Position numbers and translations under genes: made by a program. Shown piece by piece: positions 53,085 to 61,138 of a DNA stretch of 64,000 bases. The notes under the pieces are model-generated. The model was not told the DNA's origin, did no database searches, and saw only the letters and a program-made list of their open reading frames with translations. The stretch spans positions 3,348,001 through 3,412,000 of the forward strand of contig OW818657.1 in NCBI GenBank assembly GCA_942492905.1, read 5' to 3'. Each line of letters opens with the position of its first letter. Positions within the stretch are counted from its first letter, which is position 1. This DNA comes from CAIZWU01 sp942492905 (lineage in GTDB: Bacteria; Verrucomicrobiota; Verrucomicrobiia; Verrucomicrobiales; V1-33).

Positions 53085-53475
53085 TGGATTTCCCTGGTGT
53101 CCCGGTGAAGGGATGGGGCAACCGGTACGGGCGGCTGGATGTCCTGGGCTATGGACGGAAGGTTGCATTCAGGCATCCGGGGTCTTGCGCCCCATGAGAG
53201 TGCCTTCCGCCATGATTCAATCACAGAGAGGAGTAGTGAACTCAGCGAAATCATCGAATCGTTGGACCTTCAGCCACCCGTGCGTGTTGCAGGCACTCAC
53301 GTGTTCCTGGAGAGGACATAGCATGGAACTTCACAGTCCGCACCGCGCCGGTTGCTGAATGACTTCATACCCTCACAGAGAGCACAGATGGTTGCTGGGA
53401 TTTCCCTCCTGCCGGATCTGTGAAAATCTGTGCCCTCTGTGGTTCCCCCTCAGCAGCACCTTGCGCGCCCTTACT
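53085..53475. repeat. Intergenic stretch with CACAGAG-type dispersed repeats
   Basis: Non-coding, about 390 bases. The motif AATCTGTGCCCTCTGTGGTT (53427-53446) recurs in near-identical form at about 52586-52605, on the other side of the IS110 remnant. CACAGAGAGCACAGAT at 53374 is an inverted relative. The stretch may include the original right end of the IS element, but I could not define it. No gene is seen. Confidence 0.45.
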
Positions 53476-53835
53476 CTAGCTCAACACATAATCCGGCACC
53501 CACCCCTCCGCGCCTGCCGCATTCCGGCACCAGAACCAACCGCACACTTCCCGCAGCGCCGTCACGGCCTCGCCTTTCTTCAGGGAGAGATCCACCGCCT
53601 GGAATTCCTCCACCACCTTCGCCTGCTCCTCTCCCACCCGCTCCAGGGAAGTCACCGGCACATACGTCCCCCGCCCTTCCTGGTTGCTGGCCCACACCCA
53701 TCCCGCCCACACCTTGTCCTCCATCCCCAGATCCACGATCTCCCCCACCTTCAGGCAAACCGGCGACCGGTCCACCACTGTGTAATCCGCATTCGATGTC
53801 TTGCCCTGTTCTTTGAATTTCGATGTCCCGCTCAT
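53476..53835 (-). CDS. Small SH3-domain protein (intact copy A)
   Basis: A 119-residue soluble protein with no signal peptide. Residues 65-118 match an SH3 fold closely: VVEEFQAVDLSLKKGEAVTA, then CGWFWCRNAAGAEGWVPDYV, with the ALYDF-like start, the GWFW core and the WVPDYV end. The N-terminal half (DRSPVCLKVGEIVDLGMEDK; VWAGWVWASNQEGRGTYVPV) looks like a second, divergent SH3-like unit. Its 5' portion and upstream region are repeated twice more to the right (54254-54467 and 55221-55345). It may bind Pro-rich peptides; the role in bacteria is unknown. Confidence 0.8.
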   Translation of the reverse strand: MSGTSKFKEQGKTSNADYTVVDRSPVCLKVGEIVDLGMEDKVWAGWVWASNQEGRGTYVPVTSLERVGEEQAKVVEEFQAVDLSLKKGEAVTALREVCGWFWCRNAAGAEGWVPDYVLS

Positions 53836-53935
53836 CCCCTCATTTCACCCCCGCTCCCCCGCCGCACAAGCCCGGATCGGTTCAAGTCTGGCTGGCTGAG
53901 CCAGATGATTTCTGCCCTTTTTGAGACAATCCCGT
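53722..53935 (-). repeat. SH3 5'-region repeat, copy A (with upstream region)
   Basis: 214 bp comprising the first 38 codons of the intact SH3 gene and 100 bp upstream. It aligns without gaps to copy B (54254-54467) with seven mismatches by my count. The upstream part holds a 13-bp palindrome, CTGGCTGAGCCAG (53892-53904), conserved in copy B. Confidence 0.9.
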
Positions 53936-53951
53936 TTCAGCTCCGGGAAGT

Positions 53952-54215
53952 TTAATTCAGAGGGCGGGGCGCCCCACAATTGACGCAGTGAGAAGCAAAG
54001 TAGGATTTCTTATTTCCAATTTGATTTGTGAAAAAGCGGTCGCCACAAACCGGACATCGCGCGGAAAGCCGGGTCATTGTAGCAGCTAAAAGAAACAAGA
54101 GAAATATCGCACGAATTATAACAGGAAGCTCACAACAGTCCACGAAAGCAAGGCACAACGAAGCAATTGAGGCCATGAACAACCACCATGAAACTATTAT
54201 TTTCGTCCTAAACAT
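53952..54215 (-). CDS. Small membrane protein with C-terminal zinc ribbon (cargo 1)
   Basis: An 87-residue protein. Two membrane helices (VSWWLFMASIASLCLAFVDC; IIRAIFLLFLLAATMT) are followed by a four-cysteine zinc ribbon, CPVCGDRFF ... CVNCGAPRPL. I do not recognise a named family. It is AT-richer than its surroundings. Its start lies 14 bases after the stop of a truncated SH3 reading frame (copy B), and its stop is 17 bases before the start of copy A, so it fits exactly between two repeat copies. Confidence 0.65.
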   Translation of the reverse strand: MFRTKIIVSWWLFMASIASLCLAFVDCCELPVIIRAIFLLFLLAATMTRLSARCPVCGDRFFTNQIGNKKSYFASHCVNCGAPRPLN

Positions 54216-54229
54216 TCGCGTCTAATTGA

Positions 54230-54367
54230 TCACGCGCCCGCCACTATTGCTTTCATCCCCAGATCCACGTTCTCCCCCACCTTCAGGCAAACCGGCGACC
54301 GGTCCACCACCGTGTAATTTGCATTCGATGTCTTGCCCTGTTCTTTGAGTTTCGATGTCCCGCTCAT
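54230..54367 (-). pseudogene. Truncated SH3 reading frame, copy B (leader to cargo 1)
   Basis: A 45-codon frame that starts like the intact gene (MSGTSKLKEQGKTSNANYTV) and stays in frame through CLKVGENVDLGM. It then leaves homology and ends after KAIVAGA at a TGA. The membrane/zinc-ribbon gene starts 14 bases further on. The frame is intact and could be translated as a short leader coupled to the cargo gene. Whether the peptide has a role is unknown. Confidence 0.75.
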
Positions 54368-54467
54368 CCCCTCATCTCACCCCCGCTCCCCCGCCGCACA
54401 AGCCCGGATCAGTTCAAGTCTGGCTGGCTGAGCCAGATGATTTCTGCCCTTTTTGAGACAATCCCGT
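54254..54467 (-). repeat. SH3 5'-region repeat, copy B
   Basis: Second copy of the 214-bp unit, about 97 percent identical to copy A by eye. The 13-bp palindrome is at 54424-54436. The right boundary coincides with that of copy A (after ATCCCGT), and the left boundary falls within codon 38 of the SH3 frame. Confidence 0.9.
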
Positions 54468-54533
54468 CTACCCGGTGGAAATGTCACGGAGAGGATTTCC
54501 TTCGGTAGCTTGCGTGGCAATGTGAACGGTGGA

Positions 54534-55208
54534 TTACTTGACCAGATCGCCAAATAAAATGTGAAATTTCTGAACTATAGCAACCAGCGATTCACCAGGA
54601 TTACCCGATGAAAATACTCTCATCTTTCCGAAAAATAAAACTTCCATCACGAAATCGTAATTGGGCCCACTTTGCTTTCGCACTGTCTCTTCAATTTTTA
54701 CGGACGACGGATTTATTTGGAAGAATTCGATGATCTCGGTAAATGAAGCAATCTCCTTGACGCTTACCCGTATGGGCTGCGTTTTCATTACACCATCAAG
54801 ATTGGGAGTCATTCCTGTAAAGTTGATTGCCGCAGCCCATCCCTTCGCCCCCTCCGGAATGCCGTTCTTATTGGAATCATCAGAGAGATCGTCGTTGACA
54901 TGCACCCAAAGAACTTTGGTGACTCTCACCCCCTCTTGGTCACCAGCGCCGATTGTCGATTCTGTTAATCGCAGTGAAAATTTCGGCATTATCGGTCCTG
55001 CTTCCATCATTTGAAGAGGACAAAGTCCATAGCTTTTCAAAAACAAAAAAACCCATCCTGCGGACACTTCATCAATCTCAGGGTTTGTCACCTCAAACCC
55101 TTTAAACTGAGAACTTGAATTCGCACTCAGGGCTGTCGGCAAAGCAAGAAAAGGCGGAATCTGGAACATTAGACTCCTACGGGACATTCTAAGCGGTTTG
55201 TTTTTCAT
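54534..55208 (-). CDS. Exported protein of unknown function (cargo 2)
   Basis: A 224-residue protein, AT-richer than the rest of the window. A signal peptide is likely from Met8 (MSRRSLMFQIPPFLALPTAL, cleavage near SANS). The mature part contains EVSAGWVFLFLKSYGLCPLQ, TKVLWVHVNDDLSDDSNKNG and FTEIIEFFQINPSSVKIEET. I recognise no family and no catalytic motif. The ATG overlaps the TGA of the truncated SH3 frame of copy C (ATGA), so its translation is probably coupled to that leader. The gene ends 67 bases before copy B. Immunity-type or surface roles are possible but unsupported. Confidence 0.6.
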   Translation of the reverse strand: MKNKPLRMSRRSLMFQIPPFLALPTALSANSSSQFKGFEVTNPEIDEVSAGWVFLFLKSYGLCPLQMMEAGPIMPKFSLRLTESTIGAGDQEGVRVTKVLWVHVNDDLSDDSNKNGIPEGAKGWAAAINFTGMTPNLDGVMKTQPIRVSVKEIASFTEIIEFFQINPSSVKIEETVRKQSGPNYDFVMEVLFFGKMRVFSSGNPGESLVAIVQKFHILFGDLVK

Positions 55209-55300
55209 AAGTCACCCGCTCCTGGTTGCTCGCCCACACCCATCCCGCCCACACCTTGTCCTCCATTGCGCTGTTCTTTGAATTTCGATGTCCCGCTCAT
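55205..55300 (-). pseudogene. Truncated SH3 reading frame, copy C (leader to cargo 2)
   Basis: A 31-codon frame starting MSGTSKFKEQ as in the intact gene. An internal deletion of roughly 85 bp joins codon 10 to a later part of the SH3 sequence in a shifted frame (NGGQGVGGMGVGEQ). It ends with a TGA that overlaps the start of the cargo 2 gene by the ATGA arrangement. It is too short to fold as an SH3 domain, but could serve as a translated leader. Confidence 0.65.
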
Positions 55301-55345
55301 CCCCTCATTTCACCCCCGCGCCCCCGCCGCACAAGCCCGGATCGG
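55221..55345 (-). repeat. SH3 5'-region repeat, copy C (internally deleted)
   Basis: Third copy. The left part (55221-55266) matches 53678-53723 inside copy A's gene, then the sequence jumps to 55271-55345, matching about 53806-53880. The segment between is missing, and the far upstream part with the palindrome is absent because homology stops at about 55345. It is therefore the most decayed copy. Confidence 0.8.
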
Positions 55346-55656
55346 TCCGGTCCGGCGGCGCCACGGTAAAAACGGTCCACCGGACAAATCACCTGTGATC
55401 TGATCCCTGTTGGATATTTTTTGCTTTGGCCGTATGGGAGATGGATGACCTTGAAGTTCCTGCCCGCGGTATGTTTTCCCGCCTTTTCCCATAAGGCGGA
55501 CCATGCCTTTACGGGAGTGGCGTCACTCTCTTGCGGAACCGCTGCGGCCAGGATCAAATTTGCCAAAATCCGCCCCGCCCAGCTACCGGAACGAACCGGT
55601 CTCCATCCCGTTTCAGACGGTGGATTCAGCAAAGACCATCCCGGCAACTCATCCCT
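55346..55656. other. Intergenic stretch between copy C and the glycoamylase-like gene
   Basis: About 310 bases. The frame of the downstream gene is open from 55531 (TTG), but the translated segment before 55657 is basic and compositional with no homology I can see. Promoters for both divergent genes should lie here; I could not assign boxes with confidence. Confidence 0.35.
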
Positions 55657-57483
55657 ATGATCCCCGATCCAAAGACGAAAGGAAGTCCTTCCGGACAGGA
55701 ATCCTCCGGGAGCCCTGCCCTTTTCCCGGGCAGCGGGAGCTTTCTATTATCACGGCCTGCCGCCGCGGAGCCGGGGAAGAAAAGGGAGTGGCAGCCCATT
55801 CAGGAATACATCACCACCATCGAACCCGGGGATGCCGCCCGCCAGGGCAAGGCGAAGGGGCAGCGCATCAATCCCTTCCTCAGCTATACGGCCATCGGAA
55901 CGGATTTCGGATTTCTCGGGCCGGACGCCTCCATGCTGGACTGGTCCCCCCAACACATCCACGTGCGGCTCACCGGCGGTCAATGGGCCGGCATCTGGCA
56001 CAGCCTGACGAAGCGCGGCATGGATGCGGAATGGATGCTGGATTTTCAACGATGTTATCCCCCCTGGATCAACGACGCGTTCCAAACGCGGATCACCGGG
56101 ATCCAATTACGGGGGCACGGCCACGGCCACATCAAGGTGGAGATCAAGACCTGCGATCAGGAGGTGGTCTGGTCGGATGGCGGGATGCTGGAGCATCAGA
56201 CGGAGGACATCGAGGTCTACCGGGCATTGCCCAGGCTGGGGAAGGCCAAGTATCTGAACTGGACCGCCTCCACCGACAGCCAGCTGAGCGTGGACAGGAT
56301 CGGTCTGGAAGTGGAAATGCCGCCCGTGCCGTATGACATGGAGGTCTTCCTCAAATCCTACGTCAAGCTCGGCGTCTGCTATTCCATGAAAAGCGGGATG
56401 GTGGCGGACCGGGCGCACATTGAAACGGGGGCCTTCGACAGCGTGCCCGCCTCTGCCATGTTTTGCCTGGCCAGCGCCGCTGCGGCGCACCATGGCATCA
56501 CCAGCCCGGAATTCGCGCGTTCCGCCCTGCGGAGGGTGCATGAAGTCGTCACCCGTCTGGAGGCGCCCCTGGGGGTGCTGCCTCATTTTATCCGGCAGAT
56601 CGGTGGCCAGTACCACCTCCATCCCGGCACCGAATACAGCACGGTGGATACGGCCATCTATTACCACGCCATGCTCCTCACTGCGCAGATGCTGGGGGAC
56701 GATGAAACGGGCCAAGCCCTTCTGAAGGACATGCGGCGGCTGGACTTCACCCGGCTGCGCGACCCGGAAGGCTATGTGCTTCATGGCCTGAAGGAAAATG
56801 GGACCGCCCTGGCTGCCACTTGGCGGGATTGGGGTGGCGAAACCGCTTTGGTCCTCCTCGTGCAGCACGCCGTGGCCGGAGCGGATCTCCCCGCGATGAT
56901 GAACCAAGACGGCAGGGTCTGGCAAGGCACTGGATTCATCGCGGAACTGCAAAGCCTGTTCTACCCGCAGTTCGACCTCCCCGAGCCCGACAAAGTCAGC
57001 GGAATCAGCTGGCCCGCGGTGCGGACCAGCCTGTTGCAACGACAGAAGGAATATTTCGCTGGCATCAAAGACTACAAGCTCGCCCCCTCCCTGTACGGAC
57101 TGTCTGCTGGAGAGGCCAGTTGCGGACGGGGTTACCTAGTTTCAGGCGTGGACCTGGCTGATCAGGAAATCATCCACCCCCATTACATTCTGATGTCGGG
57201 CCACATGGCGGGAGAACCCATGGAAGTATACGCGCTCCTGCAAAAGCTGGAGGACGCCGGCTACTTCCCGCCCATCGGTCTCGCGGAAAACATCAATATA
57301 AGAACGGGCGGCCACCTGCCCATGCTAGGCTCCCTCAATGCAGCCTTCGAAACCCTCAGCGCATGCCACCTGCTCGCCCGCCACCGCGGGGAGGCCGATC
57401 CCATCTACGAAGCCCTGAAAAAATGCGCCCCGCTCAACGCCGCCGCCCGGTTGTTCTTCAACTCCATGGATGGTGAGGTGTAA
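55657..57483 (+). CDS. Glycoamylase-like (alpha/alpha)6-barrel protein
   Basis: A 608-residue protein from the ATG at 55657; the start is uncertain because the first 50 residues (MIPDPKTKGSPSGQESSGSP onward) are low complexity with only a weak hydrophobic patch (FLLSRPAAA). From about residue 60 to 220 it is beta-rich (ITGIQLRGHGHGHIKVEIKT). From about 225 it is a helical barrel: TAIYYHAMLLTAQMLGDDET, GYVLHGLKENGTALAATWRD and WGGETALVLLVQHAVAG. The pattern of DTA ... W-x-x-WGGE resembles the glycoamylase-like/DUF3131 group that acts on beta-glucans or other polysaccharides, but the assignment is by pattern only. Confidence 0.55.
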   Translation: MIPDPKTKGSPSGQESSGSPALFPGSGSFLLSRPAAAEPGKKREWQPIQEYITTIEPGDAARQGKAKGQRINPFLSYTAIGTDFGFLGPDASMLDWSPQHIHVRLTGGQWAGIWHSLTKRGMDAEWMLDFQRCYPPWINDAFQTRITGIQLRGHGHGHIKVEIKTCDQEVVWSDGGMLEHQTEDIEVYRALPRLGKAKYLNWTASTDSQLSVDRIGLEVEMPPVPYDMEVFLKSYVKLGVCYSMKSGMVADRAHIETGAFDSVPASAMFCLASAAAAHHGITSPEFARSALRRVHEVVTRLEAPLGVLPHFIRQIGGQYHLHPGTEYSTVDTAIYYHAMLLTAQMLGDDETGQALLKDMRRLDFTRLRDPEGYVLHGLKENGTALAATWRDWGGETALVLLVQHAVAGADLPAMMNQDGRVWQGTGFIAELQSLFYPQFDLPEPDKVSGISWPAVRTSLLQRQKEYFAGIKDYKLAPSLYGLSAGEASCGRGYLVSGVDLADQEIIHPHYILMSGHMAGEPMEVYALLQKLEDAGYFPPIGLAENINIRTGGHLPMLGSLNAAFETLSACHLLARHRGEADPIYEALKKCAPLNAAARLFFNSMDGEV

Positions 57484-57606
57484 GACAGCTGTCCGTGGCC
57501 ACGCCAGCCCAGGGGTGGACGAGGGTCCTCCTCCCGAGTAGCCAAGCATCGGCAAAAAGCCATGGCCCCGGGGAATGCGTGCTGAGCAACCCGGGAGGCC
57601 CCTCGC

Positions 57607-57625
57607 CCACCGGCGGTATCCTCAC
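57607..57625. repeat. 19-bp direct repeat, left copy
   Basis: CCACCGGCGGTATCCTCAC. It differs by one base from the copy at 58460-58478 and lies 62 bp after the end of the putative immunity-type gene (minus strand). The surrounding 57484-57686 sequence has no convincing gene and looks like a dispersed intergenic element. Confidence 0.7.
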
Positions 57626-57686
57626 ACTGTTCCCGGACAAGTTAGTCAAACCCGGCAGCGCTCAACGTTGAGCCCAGAAAAAGGCA

Positions 57687-58397
57687 TTATTGGGGCTCAA
57701 ATTTACTGTAGAAACTTTTCGGCGGCCAAGGCCCCTTAAGGTGGTCTATCCTGAATGGATCCACCCGGTCAAAGGGAGCAAATTGAATGTTCGTCCACTT
57801 ATCGCGCGCCGCCAGATCGAGCACCCTGCGGCTGCACAAGGTATATCCTGCGGAACCAACCGGTTCTTCTTTTGTGAGCCGATTGAAGTCTTTGCCATCC
57901 CAGGTGTCTTCGATCGGGACTCTTTTGTTATAAAGAAATTCTTTGCAGGCACGGGATTGGCGTCTGCACTCATCAAGATCAGCTGACTCGAAAACGAATC
58001 TATATTGATGTTTTTTTTGAGAGCCGCTGTAAAGCTTTGTACTGACTTGATACGGCAAACCCGTCGGAATGATCCAATAATAATTCCAAGGAGGAGATAT
58101 CGCCTTTTTCCCGGGCGGGTGCAGCTTGGTCAACAGCGCCCTGAAGCCAGTTAATTTGGCAGACAACATCCCATTCAGAACTCTCTCGGAACAAAGTAGA
58201 GGGGACTGACTCAGACGGGGCGTCAGGAAATCCATCCACTTGCGGCCAATGGTCATGAGATACACGTCAATCGGCTCCGGATGTTTGTGCGCGGTATCCG
58301 CTGAAATTTCAAATCGCTCTCCTCGTTTGTCGAAGAAAGCCCCCTCAGTGCAAGGGCTGTAAAGGTGCTCAGCAGAGTCCATGACGAAAAAGTTCAT
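57687..58397 (-). CDS. DUF1629/Imm11-like protein (possible orphan immunity protein)
   Basis: A 236-residue soluble protein from the ATG at 58397 (MNFFVMDSAEHLYSP). The opening M-N-x-F-V-M-D, the block LLCSERVLNGMLSAKLTGFR and the later SAGYTLCSRRVLDLAARDKW with DRVDPFRID resemble the DUF1629 (Imm11-like) immunity proteins of polymorphic toxin systems, usually found as stand-alone copies after toxin genes. I rate this as a pattern-level match only. No toxin gene is adjacent. AT-richer composition and the flanking 19-bp repeats suggest a mobile unit. Confidence 0.5.
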   Translation of the reverse strand: MNFFVMDSAEHLYSPCTEGAFFDKRGERFEISADTAHKHPEPIDVYLMTIGRKWMDFLTPRLSQSPLLCSERVLNGMLSAKLTGFRALLTKLHPPGKKAISPPWNYYWIIPTGLPYQVSTKLYSGSQKKHQYRFVFESADLDECRRQSRACKEFLYNKRVPIEDTWDGKDFNRLTKEEPVGSAGYTLCSRRVLDLAARDKWTNIQFAPFDRVDPFRIDHLKGPWPPKSFYSKFEPQ

Positions 58398-58459
58398 ACG
58401 AGGCAGGATCAATTTGCCGTGCAGTAACGCAGAAAGCGCAATCCGCGCCAGCGCCCATT

Positions 58460-58478
58460 CCACCGGCGGGATCCTCAC
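58460..58478. repeat. 19-bp direct repeat, right copy
   Basis: CCACCGGCGGGATCCTCAC, one mismatch from the copy at 57607-57625, 853 bp away. The two copies bracket the immunity-like gene with about 60 bp on each side. Confidence 0.7.
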
Positions 58479-58582
58479 GGGGCTCCCTTGTCACTGGCGC
58501 CCCCTTTTCTAACATCCGTAAAAGGATTGATCTGGCGGTCCCAAATGGCCATACTCGCCTTTATCCCAGCCCCTGATTGTTT

Positions 58583-60883
58583 ATGAAATTCCACCGCCTG
58601 CTTCTTCTGGTCATCACCGGAGTTATCCTGCTGCCGCCCGGTCATTCGATAGCGGCCGATTTCCCGCAGGCCTTCGAGGTCGGGCTGCAGCCCTTGAGAT
58701 CGCAGGTGAAGCGGGTGGTCGAGGCGATGGATTACCTGGGCTTTCCGCTGGCCGGAGCCGACCGCAAGGAGCTGGAGGCGGCGGTCGCGGAGGGGGATGA
58801 GAGCACTGCCCGGGAGGGCATCCAGAAGGTGCTCGACCGCTACGCGCTCTACGGGGTGCAGATCAATCCGGAGATGCGGGTGAAGGTGAGTCAGGGTCCG
58901 GCGAAGGCGGTGCTGCATGAGCAGGGGTGGGTGCAGTTTCTGGTGAAGGTGCATAATGAATCCGGCACCACCGCCGAGCTCAAAGCCGTCAGCCCGCAGG
59001 CGGCCAGTCTACACAATTCTGCTGCCAGGGATTTCCCGGACCGCTGGCTCGACGTGCAGATGTTCAATGATCAGCCGCTGGCAAAAACATTGAGCGGGCT
59101 GGAACTCGAATACCGCATTGTCCAACTTTACAGCCGCGACCCCGGCCGGCGTGCCGCGACCATGTCCTTCAACGTCGGCCAGGGCACCCAGGACATCGGT
59201 TACCGCAATGAGGTGGACGTGTTATTCGACTGCCAGCCCGCGGTCCGGACGGTGTTCCGGGTAAAAGATGAAAACGGGGAGCCTACCACGGCGGGGTTCG
59301 AGATCCGCGATCAGGGCGGCCGGGTTTATCCCTCACAAGCCAAACGCAGCGCGCCGGACTTCTCGTTCCACCCGCAGGTCTACCGCGCCGATGGCGAGGA
59401 GGTGCGTCTGCCCGCGGGCCAATACACCATCAACTTCGGCCGCGGGCCGGAATCCATTCCAGAAAAACGCCAAGTGACGGTGGATGCGGCGACCCGGGAA
59501 CTGAGCTTCCAGGTGAAACGCTGGATCGATCCCTCGCTGCTGGGCTGGTGGTCGGGCGACCATCACATCCACGCCGCCGGCTGTGCGCACTACACCAAGC
59601 CCACCGAGGGCGTCCACGCCCCGGACATGCAGCGCCATATCATGGGCGAGGATTTGAAAATCGGGGCCAACCTCACCTGGGGACCCTGCTTCGACTATCA
59701 GAAGCAGTTCTTCACCGGTAAAGACAGCGCCGTCTCCCAGTATCCCTATCTGCTGCGCTACGATATCGAGGTGTCAGGTTTTGGATCGCACGAGAGCGGA
59801 CACCTCTGCCTGCTGCGGCTGCGGGACCAGATGTATCCCGGCGGCACCTCCATGCAGCACTGGCCCAAACTGGGTCTCAACACCCTCAAGTGGGCCAAGG
59901 CCCAGGGCGCCCTGGTCGGGCCGGCGCACTCGGGCTGGGGGCTGGCCACCCAGTCCACAGAGTTGCCCAACTACGAAGTCCCGCCCTTCGACGGCATCGG
60001 CGCCAATGAATACATTGTGGACGTCACCCACACCGTGCCCGGCCCGGATGGCCAGCTGGTGCCCGCAGTCGATTTCCTCTCCACGGTGGATACCCCTTAC
60101 GTCTGGGAGCTGAATATCTGGTATCACACCCTGAACGTGGGGTTCCGCACCCGCATCAGCGGCGAAACCGATTTCCCGTGCATCTACGGCGAGAAGGTCG
60201 GTCTCGGCCGCAGCTACGTGCATCTCCGGGGCAAGCTGGATTACGAAGCCTGGTGCGAGGGCATCCGCGCCGGCCGGAATTATGTGGGTGATGGCAAGAG
60301 CCACCTGATCGGCTTCAAGGCGGATAACGTGTTGATGGGTGAGGGCGACAGCACCCTGCGGTTGGAGAAAGCCGGGACCGTAAAGCTCACCGCCAAGGTC
60401 GCCGCCATGCTGCCGGAAGTGATCAATCCTTACTTTTCCAAAAAACCAAATGCCGCGCCGCCATGGGGTGGACCCGGCAGCCGGCCCTTCTGGAGCGTGG
60501 AATGGGCGCGCCTCGGCGAGACGCGCAAGGTGCCGGTCGAGGTCATCGTCAATGGATACCCCGTCGCCCGGCAGGAGATCGAAGCCGACGGCCAGCTGCG
60601 GGACCTGACCTTCGACGTGCCGGTGAGCCGGAGCAGTTGGGTGGCGCTGCGCATCCTCCAGTCCTCCCACACCAATCCCATCTTCATAGAGATAGGCGGC
60701 CAGCCGATCCGGGCATCGGTGAAGAGTGCCGAGTGGTGCGCCGCCGGCGTCAAACAATGCCGCAGCCAAAAAGAACGGTTCATGGACGCCGACGAAAAAG
60801 CCGACTTCCACGCCGCCTACGATCACGCCGGAAAAGTATATGCCGGGCTGATCGAAGAGTGCCGGAAAGCAGAACGGCCTTGA
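58583..60883 (+). CDS. Secreted CehA/McbA-family metallohydrolase
   Basis: A 766-residue exported protein; the ATG at 58583 precedes the signal peptide (MKFHRLLLLVITGVILLPPG, cleavage near SIAA). An N-terminal helical part (about 25-95) and beta-rich modules (95-310) lead to the PHP-like catalytic domain from about 315: GWWSGDHHIHAAGCAHYTKP gives the first metal-binding HxH, followed by the later conserved blocks GSHESGHLCLLRLRDQ, GALVGPAHSGWGLAT and FDGIGANEYIVDVTH. Members of this family hydrolyse varied esters and phosphoesters, and many PVC bacteria carry several secreted copies. The substrate is unknown. A C-terminal beta domain (VEVIVNGYPVARQEIEADGQ) completes it. Confidence 0.8.
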   Translation: MKFHRLLLLVITGVILLPPGHSIAADFPQAFEVGLQPLRSQVKRVVEAMDYLGFPLAGADRKELEAAVAEGDESTAREGIQKVLDRYALYGVQINPEMRVKVSQGPAKAVLHEQGWVQFLVKVHNESGTTAELKAVSPQAASLHNSAARDFPDRWLDVQMFNDQPLAKTLSGLELEYRIVQLYSRDPGRRAATMSFNVGQGTQDIGYRNEVDVLFDCQPAVRTVFRVKDENGEPTTAGFEIRDQGGRVYPSQAKRSAPDFSFHPQVYRADGEEVRLPAGQYTINFGRGPESIPEKRQVTVDAATRELSFQVKRWIDPSLLGWWSGDHHIHAAGCAHYTKPTEGVHAPDMQRHIMGEDLKIGANLTWGPCFDYQKQFFTGKDSAVSQYPYLLRYDIEVSGFGSHESGHLCLLRLRDQMYPGGTSMQHWPKLGLNTLKWAKAQGALVGPAHSGWGLATQSTELPNYEVPPFDGIGANEYIVDVTHTVPGPDGQLVPAVDFLSTVDTPYVWELNIWYHTLNVGFRTRISGETDFPCIYGEKVGLGRSYVHLRGKLDYEAWCEGIRAGRNYVGDGKSHLIGFKADNVLMGEGDSTLRLEKAGTVKLTAKVAAMLPEVINPYFSKKPNAAPPWGGPGSRPFWSVEWARLGETRKVPVEVIVNGYPVARQEIEADGQLRDLTFDVPVSRSSWVALRILQSSHTNPIFIEIGGQPIRASVKSAEWCAAGVKQCRSQKERFMDADEKADFHAAYDHAGKVYAGLIEECRKAERP

Positions 60884-61138
60884 GTGGAATTCGCCGGATC
60901 AGGTGTCAGGAGACCTGTGCTGGCAGTCACAGGAGGAACCTGCCCCATCGGAAACGACGATAGCACCCCACGAGCCCGGTCGCCGAATGAAAGCGGTTTG
61001 CCGGGTGGGGTTCCGTCGGACGGCTCGATCAACCACCTCCCGGTTCGCGGTTGATCGTCTTGGACGTGAAGACAGCCCCCTATCTCCTTTTCTGGATCCC
61101 GCCCATGAGGCTACCCGCAATAAGTTACATTCCTTTCA

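Noticed and set aside
57458..57649. Small minus-strand frame containing RIPPVGEGPPG
   Set aside because: Probably translated from a dispersed intergenic repeat; no start signal or domain.
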